Positions 1-14,977 are shown, counted from the stretch's first letter. The stretch: 64,000 nt of DNA from Holacanthus passer (GCA_025331565.1 JAFREQ010000021.1:1736001-1800000), one strand, 5' to 3'. Program-made: numbers and translations. The notes: generated by a model from the sequence alone, not told the origin.

Positions 1-577
1 CTCTAAGTCTTTGAACGGGAGAGTGAGAGGCCGCAGGCTTTAGACAAGCTGTCTGTCTTCAGAGAGCTGCTGTGGTGGCTGAGACCGTCTAATGGTCGTC
101 AGTCAGGACTTCGTGCAGCTACCTGCCAGTCTGGTCCAACCTGCCCGGCAGGAAAACGAGCGAGCGGAGGAGAAGGGAGAGACAACTGGCTGTGCCGCTA
201 GCTGTCTCTGTCTCACTGCTGTTTATTTCAACACGGGCCATCTCGGCCTGTTGCCTTCAATGTCATTAATGTCCGGGCCAATTCAGAGGCTTATACATCC
301 AATCCCAGCTGTTTGTGTTTAGCCACTAGTTACTCTTTTTACAACCAGCCGGGCGAGTACTTAGTGAAAGCTTTGGTCGTGAGAGTGACACTCCGGCAAA
401 TAAAGTGAGATTTAATTGAAACTGATATAGAGGGCACCTCTGGGGCACGATCGCCAGGTGTTATTGAAAACATGATACCACCAATGACCGTTTTTTTATG
501 GCTGGAAAGTGTCCAGGCAAGGTGAGGTCGTTAAGGGACTTTTGGTTCCTGTTGCAACTGAAATCCCTCAGCTCTAC

Positions 578-580
<3 letters not shown>

Positions 581-636
<56 letters not shown>
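581..636. repeat. (TG)28 microsatellite
   Basis: Perfect TG dinucleotide run of 56 bases within a tanc2 intron. Confidence 0.98.
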
Positions 637-637
<1 letters not shown>

Positions 638-780
638 TTTTTGATCACCTGATCATCACGCAGGCTCTCGCCCCAGTGTTTTCTTTTCTCTATTCAGAGC
701 TGGGAGTCTCTGTAAACAGGATAGAGAGGTGAACACACACCCACTTTGTCTTGAAGAGTCGCACACCGTTGCTCTCACGT

Positions 781-814
<34 letters not shown>

Positions 815-815
815 A
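781..815. repeat. (TC)5(AC)n compound microsatellite
   Basis: TC run directly followed by an AC run, ending at the CAGGTGA sequence at 815-820. Confidence 0.95.
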
Positions 816-1331
816 GGTGAAGGGCGTATCTCATTACGTCATGCGAGCTGCAGCGGTGATGAGCGGTGCGGAAGGAGCTGTTGTCAGCGTGGAGGGCTTT
901 TGCTAGTCAGCGTGGAAAGGGGTTTGAAGGGTTTCTTGTAGTTGCGGCTGAAGGGAATTTTGAATTTATGTAAGAAGACACCTCGACAAAGACGTCCCGC
1001 TGTGGAGGAATGTGTCTGTAATGCACAGCTCTGGGCTGTGGGAGAACTCAGGTAGGCAGTTTCATATCGTCCTGAGTGCAGGTGCTGTGTGTCCTGTATC
1101 CGGGTCTGCTGTCGCTGTGGTCGTTCATGCAAAGCAAGTATAGGAGATATACTGTGTGTTTCTAGGTAAAGAGGTGGCTGACGTGAAGCCTTTAAAGGAT
1201 TTCTGTGTGAAAGCAAGCTGCCGTTCTGTTCCTACCCACCACTGACACACATTCTTTCTCTCTCTTTTCTCTCCCCCGCGATGTCGTCCTCCCTCCACCT
1301 CCTTCCTCCTCCCGTCTCTCTGCCTCTGCAG

Positions 1332-1480
1332 GGGAGTCAAGCCAGGAGCTGGGCCCCCCTCCGTCGGTGGATGAGGCAGCCAACACATTGATGACGCGCC
1401 TGGGTTTCCTTCTGGGAGACAAAGTGAGTGAGGGGCCGGCCGGCACCCAGTACAGCATGGAGGAACCCGAGGCGAGACAG
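1332..1480 (+). CDS. tanc2: tanc2 exon A (first coding exon in window)
   Basis: Starts after a CAG acceptor with two bases completing a glycine codon from an upstream exon outside the window, and ends in phase 0 before GTAACG. Encodes SVDEAANTLMTRLGFLLGD, a segment highly conserved in TANC2. This shows that the window opens inside a tanc2 intron. Confidence 0.93.
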
Positions 1481-4400
1481 GTAACGGTCTCACGAATCAG
1501 TTGGACACGCAACCAAATCTGCTTTGAGGACGTGACTGAGAGTTTTGTCTGGATTTCTTTGAAAAGAAGTTGCGACTCTTTCATCTTCACGGCTCTTGAG
1601 TTTGCAGCTCTGACAGCGCATTCAAATCCCATGATGTCACCACACGTACACAGTCGCTTTGAGTCAGTTTATGGGAAATGTTGTCTGGGATTGTGTGAGA
1701 CTTAAAGGATAAAGATTTGTTGCCAAAAACCTTGCTTTAGTTTAATTTTTTACCACCCTTGATTCTTTTGTTGTGGTTTATCCTAATCTAATTGTCTTAC
1801 TGTGCATGTATTTTTTGACACATTTCTATTGTGAGAGATTGTGCTTCTGAACTTGAACAAACATGCAATCGCCTGATTCGATCTGTTTTGACATTTATCT
1901 TGGTAATGTCCCTGTTTACACTCGGTTTTGACAGATCTTTGGAAGACAGGGTAGCCAGATCAAAAGACTTCTCTGCAAATTGCCCTCAGACACCACAGCG
2001 CTTTGGATTTAGACATTATCAGCCTCTACATCAAACATGAGATATCTACCCATCTAATTAGATTCTTATATAACAAATACTTCCAATTATTTAGTATCCG
2101 AGCGTGCTTTAAACTTTACCTATTGAAAGCAAGTTTCTCGTGTGACATGCCGCAGGTTCGACTTAATGTTTCCCTCTCTTCACGTAACCTTTCAGTTTGT
2201 GAATTTGGCATTTGTGCGACAAACAGCTCCTGGCACAACGGGTCTGCTCGAAGCTCTGCAGCAGATGCCCTGCTTTCTCTACCTAAACCTCATTTGACAG
2301 GTATGAATTTTCCAAACCGAGGCAGGAAAACAGTAGTGGCAGAGAGAGAGAGGGAGAAAAGGGGAGGGGGAAAGAATCGAACCTGTTGCTGAGGCATTCA
2401 GAGTGGGCCTAGGTATGAGTTTGCACTAAAGCAGTGTGGATAAGCGATTAGACTGATGGACTGCCTGTGCTTGATGTGAGCGCTGCTGTAGCAGTGGGGG
2501 TGTATAAATTGAGAGAGGTTTATTCAAGCGGCTCTTTTTAGAGACGTGACTCATACTAGCACCCTGCTGCATCGTGCACACAGTACAAACTTATTATTTT
2601 AGATATCTGCCCCAAATACTGTTCTCCGGATTGCAGTTCGTTTGATTCATTTACCACCAAATATGACAGGGATTGCCTCGAGACACCATCTATTAGCAGA
2701 TTGGAGTGGGCTTTTGTTCTAATTTTTCTAATTTGCTTGGGATTTACCATCTTTTAATGAAGAGCACAAATTACAGTAGTACAGTAGATTCTCACATGTA
2801 ATCTGGGTATTTGCAAGTTTAAATGTTTGTCATCATAACCAAGACATCAGTGAGCATGGGGTGAGTTTACTTTGCTTTTCTTCTGTAAAACACCTACCCA
2901 CCATCTCCCATCTGACACGATTAAATCCCTACAATAGCTGGTGTCTCTGCTGCCAGACCTCACCAGCTGACGGAGCAAGGTGACCTTAACTCGCAGAGCG
3001 TGCAGTTAATTGCCTTTCATATGCTCGTGCTCTCGCTCCCCGAATAGACGCAATGCTCCAAGTTCAATCCAATCCTCGCGCGACGTTTAAGGTCAGACCG
3101 ACACAAGGCGAGGTTCATTAGTCCGGCAGATAGAGCTGTAGTGTCGCTGTGTTTGTGTGTGTTTGTTGCCGTCGCCGTCAAGCTCCTGTAAACATGACGG
3201 TTACTCGGTCCGGTCCACGGCGAGGAGCAGAGGCCAACGGTGACTGAAAGAATGCCTGACAAAATGTCATTCTTTCTCTCAATCAGTCGCACCCACACTT
3301 AGCAGAGGCTAGAGGCCACGTCCCACAGTCGACTTGTGTACAGGAGTCACAGTTTATAATTCAACCACCAAGCCAGTGCTACAGTGCAGCATACACTCCC
3401 TGCCCACTTATTAGGTACACCTATAAAATCTAATGCAGTCCAGTACAACAGCTCTGCCACTTATTCTGTCTTTACGAAGCTTTTATATGGTCAGTGTTTG
3501 TTTCACAGAGGTGTTCATTCAACTATATGTGTATTACTGAAGTCATAGTTAGTGGTGGTAATGTACTGGAATCCATTATATTGGTTTGCTTTCTAATATT
3601 CTTCCCCCCTCATGTTTATAAATGGACAAAACATGAACATTTGTAATTGTAGAATTTATGGCAGAACTGCTGAACTGGATTGCATTAGATTTTTCAAGTT
3701 AAGTAAAGTGGCCGAAGAGTGTGTGTATTGTTTTCTCTTGTGGCAAATGCAGTTGCTTTGAGTTTTGATAATCAATATATAATTATCGACTAACCGACAG
3801 ATGTACTGTAGCTTTGTGGATGGCAGAGTCCAGACTGAAATGTCTCAATAACTTCTGGATAAATTGCCATGAAATTTGGTTCAGACATTAATGGTCTTTA
3901 AAACCAACTCCAGCTTCTCATTCCTCTCTGTTGTAAATCTTACTGAAATGAATATCTTTGGATTTGGGCTTTGGCCTTTGAACACGTCATCTTGGGCTCT
4001 GACAAATTGCGATGAGCATTTTTCACATTTAATAGATTAAAGTGTTAATTAATTCATTAGAATTAATCACAAAAATAATGGTAAATGGACTACAAAGCAC
4101 TTTACAATGTGCCTCATTCACCCACACACACACAGTTGGTGAAGAAGCCATGATGTCTTGGCTGTTGGGAGTAATTGGGAATCGGTGATCTTGCTGAAGG
4201 ACACTTTGACATGTGGACAAGAGGACCTGAGGATCAAACCACCAACCCTGTGATTAATTGACCCCCCCCATCTATCTTCATAGCCACAGCCTTGGGAGGC
4301 TGTCAACAGATAATTGACAGATTAATCAATAATGAAAATAATCGTTAGTTGCAGCTCTACTCCCAACTGTAGTGCTGCGTGGGTTGTGTGTATTAGCCAA

Positions 4401-7400
4401 GAGTGTCCCTTCCGTCTTCTTCCTGCAGATTAAACTAGACGAGATTTAGCCTTGAGCACCACTTCACCCCTCCTGCTCCCTGTGTGTTGACCTGAACTCA
4501 TCCACGGCAGCGTTAAGGAGAGACATCCACGTGTTTCCGTGTCTGATTCGCATACGATCACTTCACGTCCGCGTTTTTTTCTGACGCCTCTGCATATCCG
4601 CGGCTGCTGCATGCGTGTATCATTTTAGGTATGTGCGCCTGTGCGTTCGTGTGCGAGTGTATCTGTGGGTGTGTGCAGCAGCAGCAGCAGATTAGACGCA
4701 GCAGAGTGTTTTTATTTTGTCCCCTGTGGTCTCTTGTCTCCTAACCTTAGCCGATAAAGAAGAGGGTCACTGCGGGGTGCCAAAACAATGCTGGGACTGG
4801 AAAGAATATGTATTCAGAGTGTGTATGTGTGGCAGTCGAGAGGAAAATGTGCCTGAAAATAAGTCTGTCAGCGAGGCTAAGACTCTATGTTCTCCTCCTG
4901 ACAAAATTTTCAACAAATCGTGTGTTTCGTGAGCTCCATCCAGATTATAACATTCATTTAATGTCGTATTAGTGTTAAAAGTTAATGGAAAAATTGTCAC
5001 ACGACTCCTACAATCCCCCCACATGTTTTTACAAGAACTACATTACACAACCACGCACGTGCCATGGGACTGTACAGAATCTGGTTGTGGAAAAGCCGCT
5101 CCCTTGTTTCTAAAAATGGGGAAATGACTGTTTTCCTGCATTTAGCTCACGTCCCTGATATGTGCACTGCTTCTCCAACCTTTGTTGTTCTCGTGATACT
5201 CAGCTGCAGTAACACGTGTGTAAGGTGCATTTGTATTTGTAAAGTGATTGTAGGTGTTACAGGTGCTGTTTACAGGTTTTAGTAACCTTTTTGGAAAGAA
5301 TACTGGTTGTTGAGTGTGTGTTTGTGTATGGAAATATACTGCAGATGTGTATTTTTCTTAAGCTGTTTAGTGTCACTTAATTTGTGAACCTCTTCCGAAC
5401 CTATATTTTAAGAGAATGCTACAAATGATTAGTTATTATGATACAATATGTGTTTGTATGCATGCAGGAGAGACAGTCCTTTGAAGGACTGACTATACGA
5501 AGGCAGCAGGAGGGCTGAGCTTTTGAAAACTGCAATATTGAAGTGACATTTTCCTCCACATGACTCAGATACAAACATTCAAACAATGTGCTCTGCCATT
5601 TATACCGCTGTGTGCTAATTGTTTGAACCAAGTGAAGCTTTTAAAATGTGTGTGTGTGTCTCTCTCCAAGGGCCAGAACCAGAGGATCAGCCCGTGCTCC
5701 ACCCTGACCAGCAGCACTGCCTCACCCCCTGCAGGCAGCCCCTGCTCCACCCTCCCCCCTGCCATGCCTGGCCAGGCTGGTAACAAGGACTGCGCCTACG
5801 GTTCTGTCACCAGTCCCACCTCGACCCTGGAGAGCAGGGACAGCGGGATTATCGGTGAGAGACACAAATATATATCAATGTAAAATGCAAAGTCTTAGAT
5901 AAGGCTGACAATATTTTCTTACTGTCAACTTTCCCACTTCCCTGCTCTGTCTGTGGCATCTAAAAGACATAAAACAGGTCAAAAATCTATTGTTTTATTA
6001 TGGAAGGAAACATCAAAAACTCAAACAGGAGTAAATGGTGCGTTCGGTGCACCAGTGTGTATTTACAGCTGCAGGGCAGTTTATGTGGGATTGACTCAGA
6101 ATAAACTGGAGTGCCTCAGTGTCATCCAAATGAAGAACATGTAACCCAGAGCAACGATGTGGATCAATTTTTGGAGGTCTGGGGTTACACAGAAACTTCT
6201 TTGTAAGAAAAAGTCATTGTTGGTTTCATTCTTTTCTTTTCATGGGATTTGTTGACAGTAAGAAAACTCCACAGTAGATTATCACCACCTTCTAGAGAGT
6301 ACGCATGGTATGGTTAATTTGAGTTTTATGTAGTTATTCATGTACTGTAGCTGTTGTCTATTGTCATCTAAACTTTACATACTCATGCTAAGATGGTTCA
6401 AATCTATTTCAAGTGGTAAACATACCAGGCAGAGCATTAAAGTAAAGTTAGAAACTAAATAAAATCATGTCTATTGTAGTTGTAGCTTGGTTCCTCAAAA
6501 TATGGAAATCTGAATTTGGACCAGAAACTGCACTCGACTCTACAGCTTGGTCACTTTCTAGTCAAACTGTGGTACTTTTCATGCAGTCTGTACTCCCACT
6601 GGAAGATGATTCAGGTGTGCACGTAATGTTGACATCAACCGTGGCGTTCTTGCATTGTTAGTAAGAAAACAGGAGAGATGAAGTGCTCACTGATGTGAAG
6701 CGTTCTGTGTCAAAACCGGTGCCAACATTGTTTGCTGGCAACAATGGCGAACACCTGCAGTTTGACGCGGAAAGCATTACATCAGCCTACAGATCAATTC
6801 AGAACAACAGTAAATAAGTGTGAGGGCGGACGGGCTGAGGAGGTGAAGGGAGGACAGTGAAACAAACGCGGTGTTAAAATGGCCTAAAAGTATCGCACAC
6901 ATTTACAATACGATGCTGTTGTTTTGTCCTGTTGCAGCCACACTGACCAGCTATTCCGAGAACATGGAGCGAGGCGGGAAATACGGCGAGGGCTCCCGGG
7001 GAAACCTGAAGCTGTGGCAGTCGCAGAAATCAGGCATGGACTCGTTCCTGTACAGGGTGGATGAAAACATGACCGCGTCCACCTACAGCCTCAACAAAAT
7101 CCCTGAGCGCAACCTGGAGAGCATGTCCTCCCACTCTGCCCACTCCATCCCTCTGTACCTCATGCCCCGCCCTAACTCTGTGGCTGGTGAGTCCCTTCCT
7201 CTCTCCCTCCCTCTCCTGTGAAAGCAGAAGTAAGAGTTAGTCTGAGGAGCCGGAAATAAGGTTGTTTACAGGTACATGGGCAGTATGTAAATTCTGCCAA
7301 GGGAGGGTGCTTTTCTGGCAAAATTGGATTGAGCTGCTGCTTCTGAGTCACGTTAGACCCTATTTCTGGCTCCTTTAGTGCTCCCTCTTCACTCCTTCAA

Positions 7401-10400
7401 GCTTCCTTTCCTGCTTGTCCTAGATGAACTGTGATCCTCGCCTTTGGATTGTTTGACATCCGTTTCTGTGACCACAAATGTAGCAACTGAAATGAGTAGG
7501 GGAAAATACAGTATACATATTTTGGAGGAGCAAGCCCAGCCTCATCTGCACGACATTGAATCTGTAAATTGCATCAAGCCAAAAAAGCCTGATGGAGTAT
7601 CTTAAGACCTTGATGCTTTGCTTGCTCTCACTGGCTTCTAGCAGTGATATAATCATTCACGTTTTACCCATAAATAGCACATATTTTATGCAAATTCTTG
7701 GGACGTCAGCCAGCAGTTCAGCAGCCAACTGCTCATATAACCAGATATTCTGTGATGAAAAATCACAACAGATCCTAAAGATCCAGACCACATCTCAGCC
7801 ACAAATCTGGGATTAATTAGCCTAAACTTCCTAAAATCTAAGCCCGGCCTTTGGTTGAGCTAAATTGCGGTTTGCCTTTATTCAGTCTTTACAGCATTTT
7901 TTGATTATCTAGGGAGGACGCGATTCTTGTTTTTAAAATTTCATGGGGTTATTGTGAATTGTGAATGGATTTTGGGTAGCTGCAAATCCGCAGTGGTATT
8001 TTGTTAAACTCTCACAGCCCTCTGGTGTGGATTGAAACCACAGAGCCGAATAATACAGTCTGGGGAAAAAAACAGCTTCAGCAGCAGAAGAAGAAGGAGA
8101 AGAAGAAGAAGAACACACTGCGGCTGGAAGAATATCACATAGGAAAACTGGCATTTGCGTTGCTGACGGAGGTCTCATTGATCTGCGTTTCTTATTGCAG
8201 CTGCCTGAAAAGTAACAGTAAATATATCAGCAAAAATGCCAGTTTCATAACACTGAGACAGTCCTAATGGGCCTGATTGTGTTATTGTTCTCATCATCAG
8301 AGAGGCTGTTACAGACGATGAGCTCTATTATGCACTTCTCTCACTCCCACTGGAAAAAAAAAAACGTGTGTGCATGTACTGTAGACACGCATATGCATTT
8401 CACTAAACGCTGTAATATACCCAACAAGGCGCGTCGCTGCAGCTCTGACCCTCTCTTTATTCTGGTCATGTTCTGCTGTTTGACACTGCTGTCTGGCAGC
8501 GCAGCGACTCTGCCGGGTTTAGAGATTCACCCTCGATCTCGTCTCCGCCCCTCAATACCCAGACCTTCAAAGGAGACTGAGTGAGCTGGAGATGGCTTTA
8601 AAAGACATAGTATAAGCTGCAGATGATGCAACAAATAAAATAAAGAGGGAGGGAGGGAGAGAGAGAGAGAGAGAGAGAGCGATGCTTCTGAAGGCATTTG
8701 TATTTGTCAGGAGCAGGAATCCTGTATCGAGGAGAGATGGATGCATGTGGAAGAGGAGTGAAAGCGAGTTTCATAATCTCTCTCTCTCTCTCTCTCCTCC
8801 ACAAAGAATTATTAGATGATGTAGGGATGGGAGGCAAGCACAGGCTGAGGATTGGCTGGGCTCACACAGCAGTGGAACATCAAAGCCCCAGGCATTAACC
8901 GTTTCTATCCTCCAGAGTGACAGAGAGACTCGCTTTGATGTGTGGAGAGCGAGGGAGAGAGATACGGAGCGAGAGCAGGAGGCGACTGGGGAGGAAAACG
9001 AGGAGGGAGGGGGCTACTTTATTACCTAATGAAGGCAGTGCGTTGGTAGAGCTTAGGATGGATATGGAGGAAGGAGTAACCAAGACCAAGTGTTAAATTT
9101 TCTCTCTCCCTTCATGGTGCTAATGCTGCTCGGCAGAGTTGATCAGAATTTAAAAATGAGTCTTTTACTGCGCATCAAGAATATTTTTTTGAGGGTTTCA
9201 TTCAGTGAAGAATTGTAAGTAGGGACGAGAAGAGCAAATGTGTAACTTGCTCATTCATTGCTTAAAAATGGAAAATGAAGACTAATACTAGACAAGACAT
9301 GAATCGAAAAATGGTTTATTTTGATGCAGCAGAGAAATTCTGAATTGTCGACCCAAATATGGGGAAAATACTAGCTCCTAATTTTCCCATAATGCAACTG
9401 GACAGAATTACCTGATCCATCACTGCTAATCAGAACTGGAGTGCTTGTGTCTACTGCAATCATTTGACCCGGGAATAAATGTTGATTGTACCCTTTGACA
9501 CTGTAGACAAAAGCCAGGCGTTAGTGGGTTTTTTGTTCAGTGTGAAAAGAGTAATAGCAGCTCTTTATTTTGTAGTAATAGTTTAAATCAGTAGTTCACC
9601 TTCATTGTATTGGGGTGGAGGCACAAACCTCAGCAAACAAAACCAAACTTGAATATTTTTTGTGCCTTGATACCACATTTTTTTTTAAGTTGGGTGAACT
9701 GGTCTTTGAGACTGCCGTGTTTGAGGATCTATATATCCAGCTCATATAACTGCCTGAGGATTGTGGAATCCCTACAAAGACTAAAGGGGCATAAAAGACA
9801 CTCTGCGATTCAGTGAACTCACTCTACAGTCTCTAAATTCACTAAATTAAGATAACAGCTCACGCGAGATAACATTTTTCAATTTGGAGGGCGGACAAGT
9901 GTCATTGATTTCCATTTTGCCCTGATTTCCTTTTTGTCCCTGATCCCACCTCTGCTTATACACTCTGTGTAATACCCGGAAATATTATTGTTTAAATAGC
10001 TGGACCTCCGTTATTTATCATCTCGAGTCATCTCTCGGGGAGATGAGAGGAGAATGGTGAGGCGTTCAGGGCACCAGCAGCCACGTCGTATCTGAGTCGG
10101 CTCCTCGGCTGATACCGGCCCAGCTGGTCTTTGAGTGTGTGTGCGCACGCATGCGTTCATGCTACCAGTCAGCCTTTAAAACAGGAAGTGTCTGATGTGG
10201 CTGTCATTGCCCAAAGCAGCGGAGCTCTCTGCTGCACAGTCAGACCTTTTCTCACTTTCCTTTTCTTCCTCTCCCTCTTCCATACTGTTTTTCTTTCCTC
10301 TTTATTTCTTTCCACTATGTGTGCAGTCTTAGCGCATTGGCTCAGGAACTGTGAATGTGATCCCCAGCAGCCTGCTGCATTGCAGATAGAGATGATGAGC

Positions 10401-12463
10401 ACACAGATTTGAGTCCTCACATTCAAACACAGTTGAAAGAGAGAAAGAAGGAGCCTTTTCAGCCTTGTAGCCCTGAGTCATTCTTCCTTGGTTTAGCAGC
10501 AGATTAATGCCTCCACTGTCTCCGCTTTTAGCCCAGTTGGATGACCAGCACCCCCATTCCCATCAGGGCCAAGCCTCCAGCATTCTCAGCTGCCATTTTC
10601 CCTCCATTTTGGGAAACTCATGTGGTTCATTTTTTGAGTCCACGGCTGGTGTGACTCAGGCAGTCAGCAACACACACAGCCATACACATGCTCAGTCCTT
10701 CACTGAGCTTAACTCCGGCGGCACAGAAACCACTCTTTGAACCAACGACAGGACAAGATCAGTGTTGAGGAGCTGCTGAGAGGTGGTGTGCTCAGAGGCC
10801 CGCCACTTGGAGGGATTACTGTGCCTTACTGTTTGGAGTGACTGGAGAGAGAGAGAGAGAGACAGCGGATATCATTGAGAAGAAACATGCATTGCCAGTC
10901 ACACCTTTCCCCAACTCCTTGAATTTGATGTGGGATTTCAGGACCTCAGAGTATTTCAGGTATAGTGTTAGAAGAAAAGGATTCCCGGCTCTCATAAAGA
11001 TTCCGACTTAGTTTTGTAGCCTTGTCCATCAGTTCTGTTGGCGATGATGACATTGAACTCACCGAGTTAATCGCTGATATCTGGCGACACGCTTACACAG
11101 TCAGATGGGGAACACAAGCAGTCAGATGATCAGAAGGGTTTTAAACAAACATCAAGGTCGGCCAGATTCATTTTGGAGAGAAAACAAAAACAAATAGTTA
11201 AATTATCACCCAAGCTGTTCGTTGTGAACGCCCACCACAGTTTACAGGATGACTTCCTGGTTTCCCGTGCTATGAGGGATTATTACCGACATTTCAGGTG
11301 CACTGTTTTTTTACCTGCAAATAAAGTAGTTCAGATAATCTGGCTCAACTGTCGGCTTGTTTACAACCTGTGCAGTCATTTGACTTGTATTTCTTGCCCC
11401 ATCGGACGTTTGTTGTGTTGTTCCCAGAACTAAGAAATGACCATAGTAAGAATAGTGATTTTAAACGGATGTAAACAGTTCAAAATTTAGACCCACGTTG
11501 AAATAAACTGGAAATACACAAGCTTTATATGTTCCCAGAAATTCATTACTCCGAGATTTCATTTCATATCTTCTCTTCTATCACCTCCTTCTGAACTTTT
11601 TTAACACTTCATTAAGTGAACTTTATTCTAATCACATTTCCTGTCAGTGCACTTGTCTTATTTCAAAGGGACAAACTAAACGACTCGCGTCCACCGACGT
11701 CTGGATGGTTCAGTCCCTTAATCTCTCCTGGATTTCACGGTGCGGAGTCTTTCACTCTCCTCACCTCTAACCGAACGGTGGGGTTCAGGTGTGACGGAGA
11801 ATCAAGTCCCTTCCTTACTCACTCTGGCGGCGTCTAATCTCATTTAACATTCACCGGTTCTGAGCGTTGGCCCTGAAGACACAGCGTGGTGTGAACAATC
11901 AGCAGCCAGCGTCAGACGGCGCTCACTCCATGAATAAGACATTTGTCTGCTGAGCTAATTAATCCTGAGAGGGGCCGGATGGCATCTGCCTCCGTGCCGC
12001 GTGACAGACACTGAGAGGAGGGAATTTTAGGACAGAACCATGTAGGGCTGGCTTGCTTTTTCCTGTAGGAGTTAGCAAGTATGAGAGCGGGAGCCTGACA
12101 ACTGCCTCTGGACACTGGCATGAACCGGTACCACATTCTTATGTAGGTGTGTGTATTTAATGTGTTGTTTACTGTGTGTGTCTCTCAATGCACAGATGCA
12201 TGTATGCTGACTATAGTATCTTTGTTTTTCTTTCTCTGAAATATCCTGCTCTATCTCTCTCTGTCATCCTCTCTCTATCACACACACACACACACACATC
12301 AACAGCTACCAGTTCAGCCCACCTAGAGGACCTGGCATACCTGGATGAGCAGAGACACACTCCATTACGCACCTCGCTGCGCATGCCCAGACAGAGCACC
12401 ACCTGCGGGCCGGGTCGCTCTGGGCAGGACCTGAGAGGTGAGCAAGCAGCCAGCGTTAAAGAG

Positions 12464-12499
<36 letters not shown>

Positions 12500-14977
12500 C
12501 ACAGACCCTCCTTACGCCTCATGTCCACTGAAAGCTGGTTCTCTTTGGAAAATGTGGATGAAAACATATAAAGGACGTATCGTAGTGTAATAATAGTAAA
12601 CTAGTGATTAAGATGGATAATTGCTAATAAAGACTAAAACCCCCAAAAAGATTTAAAAAAGAAATTTAAAAAAGATATCAAGATATGATTAAAAAAATTT
12701 GAGTTTGTTCTTCTGTTATAATAGGCTAAATTACAATTTCTTCTTCTTGTTCTTCTTCTCATTAGTGATAGTAATAGTAGTATTTTTGGAGTATTTTTGC
12801 TTAATTGAGCAGTCAGTGGTCGAGAGCTGACAGGAAACGAGAGAAAACAGAGAAATGGAGGATTGCATGCAACAAGTCCACGGCTGAACTCGAAACCAGG
12901 GATATTACAGTTGCGCGGTCATCATTTTAAACCTGTAAATTCCAGTTTATCCATGACTCACTGTGGCGGTCTGCAAACAAAAAAGCTTTTTTTCCCACGA
13001 GAGATAACGCACAGTAAACATACATGTGGACACAAGAACTGCATCCATTTGCAGGTTAAAAGCTGTGCAAACCACCAAGTCAAAGCATTCGACCATCATT
13101 TGCTTTCACTTTGACTTTATAAATGCTGTTTTGTTTCAGGTTGGGCTGCAAATAGCTGGTTGTCTCACATCAGACACAGTGCAGATGCAAACAATAGGAC
13201 ACTGTTCTGTTGTTCATCCACAAACAACACAACTCAAAGCAGCTGAGGCGAAGCTGCGTGACGAGCGAGTTATTTTTAAAACTCAAAAGAAAGTCGGTGA
13301 CGGTTGATTTGCGGTTTGTTACAGATGCAAATGTCTGCATGTATAGTTGTGCTTCCATATCAGACTGTGATGCTGCTGAGCTGCTGAGCTGTTGGTGGAC
13401 ACTGGAGTTTGTCAGCTGTTGTGTCCTTGTGTGTGTTTGTGTGTGTGAAACAGAGACTCGCAAAGAGCGTTTTGTCAGGTTGTGTCACCACTAAGCTAAA
13501 ATTTGTCTCAGTGCTTAACATTCACTGTCAGTGTGCGCTCCACTGCGCACTGTTCAAGTCTAGGACACAGCGAGCGCCTCCGTGATCGAGCAAATCTCCT
13601 CAGCCTCCTCACCAAATGGCCAAATGGCCTTATGTCACAACATTATGTGTCCCCTCGCCCTTCTTCCTCTGTCACTTAGCCAGTAATGAGCACCGTAATG
13701 ACAGCCCTCTGCCATCCAAGCGAACACAAATATGCGTCCCTGTGTGTTTTAAACACCTGTTAAGACCCCACTTAGCTGAGAGTGCGCTCGGCTGAGCCGC
13801 GATGTGATTCCCCTGCCCGAGGGCTGCAAACAAATGTGGAGTGAGAGAGTTGGAGATGGAGGCAGAGAAAGAGAAAGAGGGTAGGGAAGAGTTAGTTCCT
13901 CTCAGAGCTTCGCTGTTACTGCCAGAGCCACTTGTTTCAACCTTTCTCCTCTAAGGGCAGCCAAGTGTGTTTACATGCCAACCGACTGCGTCCTAGCATG
14001 CGTTCTGCCTCCTCGGATCAGTGTCACAGCCTCCCTGAGTGCACTGCTCCTGCAGTTCCACCGGGAGAGATGCAGAACGAGACGGAGCGAGACAGGATGT
14101 GGAGGCAGGCGACTTGAAGAACAGGCCCGCAGACGATATGAGGACAAATTCCTAATGCTGTTATTCCAGAAATTTGAGGTAATAGATTCATGGGAAGGGA
14201 ATCACTGAATAAAGGATTAGCTTGTTACTTGACTGGCTGTTTGTTTGTCTCATCACAAGTTGTCAAAACCAAAGCTCAAAGGGTCAATGCCTGTCTGACA
14301 CTTTGATTCAGATTGTGATGAAGTTCAGTACAAATATTCAGGGTCCCCACAGGATGATTCGTGATTTTGTGACCTCCCCTGACCTTTGACCTACTGACAT
14401 CACAAAATCAAAACTTTTACATAAAGATCTAACAGTGAAATCTGAGAACTTTGGAGCACATTCATGCTCCCAGGAGTCTGAACTCCTTCTATTTCGAGCG
14501 CTCCATTAGCGCCGCCTTCATTGTCATTGTACTCAAGACACCTAATGGCTGGATTGCCGTTGACTATAATACAAACTGACTGAGGTGTTCCCACACATTT
14601 TTCACCAGCACCAAACAATCCAGTTTCAAGATACTGTGTAATCTAATTTGCTGATTGCCAAGACATTCAACCTTAATTATAATAAGTTGATAACAAACAA
14701 CCAAACAAACAAATAAGAACATAACTGACAGATGGATGAATGGATAACAAATTGCACCATAATTGCTCGTTAACTGATGCAGCTTGTGATTATTTTAGAT
14801 TATCAGGTATTAAAGACATTATTAGTTGTCGCCCGCCTCAGAAAGCACAAATATTTTTCCATATCTGGGCTCGTTGGTTGTTTTGCATGTGAGGCGGCTG
14901 CATGCAGACTTACAGATGAACTCGAGGAGGAGAAGACTGGTTATGCGTTGGTCAGGTGGTAACCAGCTGACACACGC

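Larger units (their letters stand above)
1..1331 (+). other. tanc2: tanc2 intron, 3' part; (TG)n and (CA)n
   Basis: No coding exon recognised. It carries a (TG)28 tract at 581-636 and a (TC)n(CA)n tract at 781-815. The short open frames here have no family resemblance. Confidence 0.6.
1481..5670 (+). other. tanc2: tanc2 intron A-B, repeat-bearing
   Basis: No additional exon recognised. Dispersed-repeat fragments occupy about 3385-3480, 3835-3915 and 4020-4365 (listed separately). The remainder is unremarkable intronic sequence. Confidence 0.6.
7187..12305 (+). other. tanc2: tanc2 intron C-D
   Basis: 5.1 kb with no recognised exon. Contains (AAG)n-like purine sequence at 8081-8113, (GA)n at 8647-8679, (CT)n at 8777-8796, and a CA tract just before the exon D acceptor. 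No RNA gene or transposase seen. Confidence 0.55.

Noticed and set aside
2858..2870. GTGAGT donor at the end of a possible small exon in intron A-B
   Set aside because: The preceding segment opens with TGA in the phase required by exon A.
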